Shown in pieces: positions 60,460 to 64,000 of a DNA stretch of 64,000 bases. The DNA comes from Hymenobacter fodinae (lineage in GTDB: Bacteria; Bacteroidota; Bacteroidia; Cytophagales; Hymenobacteraceae). The DNA is taken from contig NZ_SRLA01000005.1 of assembly GCF_004745825.1 (NCBI RefSeq), positions 191,106 to 255,105 on the forward strand, in the 5' to 3' direction. The number at the start of each line of letters is the position of its first letter. The first letter of the stretch is position 1. Made by a program: the position numbers and the translations under genes. Under the pieces are notes generated by a model. It was not told where the DNA came from, did not search any database, and saw only the letters and a list, made by a program, of their open reading frames with translations.

Positions 60460-61047
60460 TTAATAAAGCCAGTTAGCAGCTGCGGATATGTCCGAGCTAG
60501 GGTAAAACACCACACGCACGCCCCCACCATCCCGGCCCCCACCACGTCCGGTGTTGCCTGCATTCACGTACCAGCCGCGTGCGGGCCGGCCCTTGCGGAT
60601 ACTGCGGCCCATCTCTACCGCCCGGCCAATGTGCCCAATGCGGCCTAGACTGGCGTAGTAGAAGCCGACTACATGCCCAGGCTTTAGGCTATCGATGGAG
60701 CCACGCTTACCAGTGAAATAGTAGGTGCGCGTTTTATCGGTAAACCAGTTATAGGAGCCCGCGGCGCCTTTAGGTACTGGCAGGCCACAGGCCCGTTGGT
60801 TGGCCGCTTGGTACACGCCACACCACGGACCATATAAAGCAGCACCCGCCGCCTTCTGCCAGGCATTGATTTGCGGCCCATCGTTGCTGCCGGTCAGCTC
60901 TCGCACTCCCGTTTGCCGCCCGGCCCAGTCAAGGACACAGGCGGCGTTGGAGCGTTGGGCTACTGACTGAGCGCGGCTACCAGCAGGCAGGCCGCATACA
61001 GCGAGAGCAAGCCAAACCAGACTTTTAAGTAGATGTTGTACTGACAT
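60460..61047 (-). CDS. CHAP-like endolysin (exported)
   Basis: 195 residues. Signal peptide MSVQHLLKSLVWLALAVCGL, cleavage near GSRAQ. CHAP pattern: WCGVYQAANQRACGLPVP with the catalytic Cys, PGHVVGFYYASLGRIGHIGRAVE with the His, and GWYVNAGNTG. Such amidase/peptidases cut peptidoglycan. The start at 61047 is 88 bases inside the upstream membrane-protein gene, in another frame. Confidence 0.75.
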   Translation of the reverse strand: MSVQHLLKSLVWLALAVCGLPAGSRAQSVAQRSNAACVLDWAGRQTGVRELTGSNDGPQINAWQKAAGAALYGPWCGVYQAANQRACGLPVPKGAAGSYNWFTDKTRTYYFTGKRGSIDSLKPGHVVGFYYASLGRIGHIGRAVEMGRSIRKGRPARGWYVNAGNTGRGGGRDGGGVRVVFYPSSDISAAANWLY

Positions 61048-61448
61048 TCTTCCGAAAGTTGAACGGTGGAATCCTCGATGACAAAGCCGGCGGTGAAGTG
61101 ACGCTTTGCCCAGACAGGCAAGCCCGGCGTGATGTAGTGCATGAGCGACCAGACCAGCACGATAATGCCACAGAAGTAGCCGCTGCCTGCCAGGAAGATG
61201 CTGACCACCGCCCCGAACTGTTTGGCACCGCTGGCCTGGTGTAACGCAGTTACCTGTGCCCCGTCCGGATCCGCACTACCGGGTGTAATGGGCTCGGCGT
61301 CGTACAGCCAGAAAGTGAGCTTGGGCAGCAGCTCCGGGGTGAACACATAGACGAGGGCAATGAGGATTCCTAGCAGAAAGGGCACATGTCGGCGGATATA
61401 GGCCGCGGCTTTCTGCCAAGGCGTACAGGTGTTGGGGGTGTTTTCCAT
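60960..61448 (-). CDS. Three-span membrane protein, holin-like
   Basis: 162 residues with three membrane segments: VPFLLGILIALVYVFTPEL, VVSIFLAGSGYFCGIIVLVW and VWFGLLSLYAACLLVAALSQ. The size, three spans and position immediately upstream of an endolysin agree with a class I holin, but no holin signature is diagnostic. The third span is encoded where the endolysin signal peptide is also encoded. Confidence 0.55.
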   Translation of the reverse strand: MENTPNTCTPWQKAAAYIRRHVPFLLGILIALVYVFTPELLPKLTFWLYDAEPITPGSADPDGAQVTALHQASGAKQFGAVVSIFLAGSGYFCGIIVLVWSLMHYITPGLPVWAKRHFTAGFVIEDSTVQLSEECQYNIYLKVWFGLLSLYAACLLVAALSQ

Positions 61449-61462
61449 AAGGGTATTAGTGA

Positions 61463-61942
61463 TTAGGGTTTGACTTTCCCACTGGCTTTTTGCACTTCTA
61501 GAAAGACATCGAAGGCAGTTACGCTCTTGCGTAGACTAGTATTTTCGTCTTCCAGCTTATCCTGACGCTCTTTGAGGTAGTTCACGAGCTGCCGATCATC
61601 CTTGCGCTCCAGCCGCATTTCTGTCACCAATTCCCGTAGCTGGTGCACGGCATCCTTGGTTTCCTTGGTGCTGGCATCGAAGCCGGCCACGGTACGATTG
61701 AGCAGCCACGCGGCCACCCCGATGACAGCACCCACCAAGCCCGCAAGCACAGGCGTAGGCATAACAGAACCCACATCCAACAGCACAACGAGGAAGGTAT
61801 AAGAGGGCAGCACGGCGATACAGACAGCTAGGAAATGATTAGGGAGAAGCGGTAAGCCGGCTACCACCTGTTGCCAGCTCGGCGGTGGCCAGAGTAGCGA
61901 GTAGCGAGGAACGTAGCGAGGCAGGCAAACAGAATAGGTCAT
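61463..61942 (-). CDS. Membrane protein with C-terminal coiled coil, phage-like
   Basis: 159 residues from ATG 61942, or 99 residues from the ATG at 61762, which better fits a phage gene. From that start: one membrane helix (LAGLVGAVIGVAAWLLNR), then a charged coiled coil (KETKDAVHQLRELVTEMRLE, DRQLVNYLKERQDKLEDENT). Similar proteins occur in phage lysis cassettes next to holins. No firm family. Spacing to the next gene is 14 bases. Confidence 0.5.
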   Translation of the reverse strand: MTYSVCLPRYVPRYSLLWPPPSWQQVVAGLPLLPNHFLAVCIAVLPSYTFLVVLLDVGSVMPTPVLAGLVGAVIGVAAWLLNRTVAGFDASTKETKDAVHQLRELVTEMRLERKDDRQLVNYLKERQDKLEDENTSLRKSVTAFDVFLEVQKASGKVKP

Positions 61943-61986
61943 GGGTGCAGGCGGTTTAGGCGGGCACTGGTGTTAGATAGATCGGA

Positions 61987-64000
61987 TTAAGGCTGGTATC
62001 CCTTGGCGGCCATAAACTCATGCACGGCCGTGCAATAGGTGTTGAGTTCGGCCTCGGTGCGAAAGTGCTCTCCCGTGGTGCTAAAGCCTACTTTTCGGCT
62101 AGAAGGCAGGTGCGTTACTTCCGGCGTTTCCCCGCCCACAATGTTGATGTCACCGAAGAAGTACTCCCCGTTGCTGTTATCCTCCTGCTCCAGGTAGTCT
62201 TTGAGGAATACCGCGGGCTGGCCAGCTACGGAACGCCAGATAGCTACCTTATAATCAGGGGTGCGGTTGACGATATACAACGCCTTCGTGTTGCCCGCCG
62301 CTACCGAGCTGGAGCCTTTACCGCTGGCCCAGTAGGTGTTGCCATCCGTATATTCCAGGTGCAGGTTGTCGCCCCGGTTGATGCCGTCACCCCCGAAAGT
62401 GCCAGGCGTTAGGTAGCCGAAGTCCCGCCCAGTGGCAATGTCCTCACACGAGAAGAATGCAAAGTGACGGGCCCCCGTCGCATCAGGTGTTTTACCATAG
62501 GGCAGGTAAAAGGTGCGGGCCTGGGTGCCCACCTGCCCGTCTGGCTTGACGCCTACGCTATCCACCGTCCAGTTGCCCGAGAACAACAACCGGTAAGCAG
62601 CGTCCGAGTCTTGGTGGTTGAGAATGTTGTATTTAGCCGCTGCCAGTGTGCCGCCAGCGAAGGCATAGAGCGTGCGCAGGCGGCTCCAGATACCTGCATT
62701 GCGTAGCGTATTTTCCAGCGCCACACCAGCATTCTTGTGACTGGCAGGCACGCTGCCCCCATCGGCGGCTACACGGGTTGCCCAAGCCTCGAAGCCTTCT
62801 GTGGAGCCATCTGGTGGAGGTGGAGTCATGCCCCAGTCGTTACCGATTTTATTGGTTACCGTCCCGATTCCGGCCTCATCCTGCACCCGCGCAATGCCTA
62901 CGGAGTTATTAGAGGTGCCATTGGTTACCGTCTTGCCCGCGCCGACATAGATGGTCGAGGTGCCTGGAGCGTTGATGCTGGCAAAATTAAAGTTGTCTAG
63001 CTTGCCATAGAAGTTCTCTACAATGTTGTAGAGGTTGGTGGCGGAGAAGCTATCAATTTGCAGATTGACCAGGTGCCCCACGTCCTGCCCGGTTTTTGGG
63101 TTGCGGGCAAAGCGGGTAATCGGGGCAGCAGCCCGGTTATGGGCACTGCGGTTCATCGTGCCTGCCTTGATTCGCAAGGTCGTGCCGGAGCCTTGGATGT
63201 CGATAATGGAACGGTTATCGGAACTATCCGGCGTGGCCATAATCAGGTCGAACGTCGCATTGTCGATTACTGCAGTCGGGCCATACAGCACCGTGGGGTG
63301 AGCACTGCCCGAATAGTTATTGCGCCGCAGCAGGCCCACACTTAGGTTGCGCACGGTGCAGTCTAGCATCATGTTGGCGGGCTTATAGGAGCCGGTAGTC
63401 GTCATCTCGACGGTGTACTCGTCAATCCTCACCGAGCCAATGATGCCCATTTTATTGCTGCCACCCGTGAAGATGTCATTGGGCGACTCAGCATAGTTAT
63501 CAAATAGCGAACCCTGCTGCTGCACCGTGCCGATGATACGCTTGATAACGATATCATCCACCGCCCCTTCTAGTCCACCAGAAGCCAGCAAGCGCAGCAG
63601 GTATTTGCAGTTGCGCGAATCAATGGTATCAATCCGCACATTGCTGATCTTCCCGTACACGGCCCAGGGGTTATAGCCGGTCTGCCCATTAGGCCCGGCA
63701 ACGGGTGCCGGATAGGTTGGGAAGAAGATATCGTGCGCCACCAGCGAGATCAAATCGTCACCGGTCTGACCAAACACGGTGCCGACTGTCAGGCCCGTAC
63801 CCGCGTGGAACTTGAACCCATCCGAGTTGCGGGCCAATTCCCCATTGGAGTTGACGTACGCAAAGGCCGAAATGGTCGGGCAAGAGACGTTCTGGAAGTT
63901 GGAAATGTAGGAGCTGAAGGTGCGCTGGTTCACCACCTCCATGTTGATGCTGGAGTTCTTAATACCCGCCAGCCGGAACCCAATAGTCCAGATAATCTCA
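61987..64000 (-). CDS. Phage tail/fibre-like protein with beta-helix, partial
   Basis: The frame stays open through the right edge of the window, so the N-terminus is missing; an internal ATG at 63942 is not necessarily the start. The visible 670 residues begin with repetitive beta-strand sequence (right-handed beta-helix-like; VRIDTIDSRNCKYLL, IDIQGSGTTLRIKAGTM). A conserved block GIWSRLRTLYAFAGGTLAA followed by NWTVDSVGVKPDG is shared with many Bacteroidota phage structural proteins, as is the C-terminal HLPSSRKVGFSTTGEHF and YCTAVHEFMAAKG. Probably the receptor-binding or distal tail protein. Confidence 0.7.
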   Translation of the reverse strand, partial: EIIWTIGFRLAGIKNSSINMEVVNQRTFSSYISNFQNVSCPTISAFAYVNSNGELARNSDGFKFHAGTGLTVGTVFGQTGDDLISLVAHDIFFPTYPAPVAGPNGQTGYNPWAVYGKISNVRIDTIDSRNCKYLLRLLASGGLEGAVDDIVIKRIIGTVQQQGSLFDNYAESPNDIFTGGSNKMGIIGSVRIDEYTVEMTTTGSYKPANMMLDCTVRNLSVGLLRRNNYSGSAHPTVLYGPTAVIDNATFDLIMATPDSSDNRSIIDIQGSGTTLRIKAGTMNRSAHNRAAAPITRFARNPKTGQDVGHLVNLQIDSFSATNLYNIVENFYGKLDNFNFASINAPGTSTIYVGAGKTVTNGTSNNSVGIARVQDEAGIGTVTNKIGNDWGMTPPPPDGSTEGFEAWATRVAADGGSVPASHKNAGVALENTLRNAGIWSRLRTLYAFAGGTLAAAKYNILNHQDSDAAYRLLFSGNWTVDSVGVKPDGQVGTQARTFYLPYGKTPDATGARHFAFFSCEDIATGRDFGYLTPGTFGGDGINRGDNLHLEYTDGNTYWASGKGSSSVAAGNTKALYIVNRTPDYKVAIWRSVAGQPAVFLKDYLEQEDNSNGEYFFGDINIVGGETPEVTHLPSSRKVGFSTTGEHFRTEAELNTYCTAVHEFMAAKGYQP

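Overview
The window looks like chromosome of a Bacteroidota bacterium of the Hymenobacter type. The evidence is the GC-rich coding sequence, a T9SS-type C-terminal sorting domain on a secreted subtilase, SusC-like and other outer-membrane barrels, an ExbB/ExbD/TonB set preceded by a SPOR protein with a Bacteroidota HU-type N-terminus, DUF349, DUF2911 and DUF1015 proteins, weak Shine-Dalgarno sites and TAnnTTTG-type promoter elements. Genes are mostly housekeeping and tightly packed up to 58 kb.

Layout. 0-8.6 kb: envelope energisation operon (TPR protein, barrel, SPOR protein, ExbB, ExbD, TonB), then folC and trmB. 8.7-16.3 kb: small hypotheticals, a TrpF-like barrel lacking the catalytic Cys, mnmA, a lipoprotein, a T9SS subtilase, a zinc-ribbon protein and rpe. 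16.3-21.9 kb: TonB-dependent receptor, a fatty acid hydroxylase with a membrane partner, a Crp/Fnr regulator and a DUF2911 protein. 22.0-30.2 kb: complete histidine operon hisG-D-C-B-H-A-F-IE, preceded by a putative promoter and a 39-codon leader with a run of His codons; most of its intercistronic spacers are self-complementary. 30.3-38.6 kb: a barrel, a GT2 / LAB_N / GT39 lipid-glycosylation set, a GAF-PAS-PAS histidine kinase, a sugar-nucleotide epimerase and a glycerophosphodiester phosphodiesterase. 38.7-40.9 kb: an AT-rich island with one unknown winged-helix-like protein and about 1 kb without genes. 41.0-46.0 kb: TPR protein, gyrA, small lipoprotein, HD hydrolase. 46.0-47.6 kb: kptA divergent from an Xre/RES toxin-antitoxin pair. 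47.8-58.1 kb: L,D-transpeptidase, fasciclin, TlpA-like thioredoxin, flavin reductase, Maf, DUF1015, pdxH, YqgE and DUF349 proteins. 58.36 kb: tRNA-Thr(TGT). 58.6-64 kb: acyltransferase, then a leftward phage lysis and tail module (u-spanin-like protein, CHAP-like endolysin, holin-like proteins, beta-helix tail protein running off the window), most likely one end of a prophage integrated at the tRNA.

The signals most worth following are: the highly iterated palindrome family built on GGCCTAGGCC, scattered through coding and non-coding DNA; the his leader with His-rich peptide; the recurrent self-complementary intergenic spacers; long inverted repeats at 15.4, 50.1 and 54.9 kb; and the lysis cassette with a candidate single-gene spanin and an endolysin signal peptide overprinted on a holin-like gene. 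No CRISPR array, rRNA or insertion sequence was seen.
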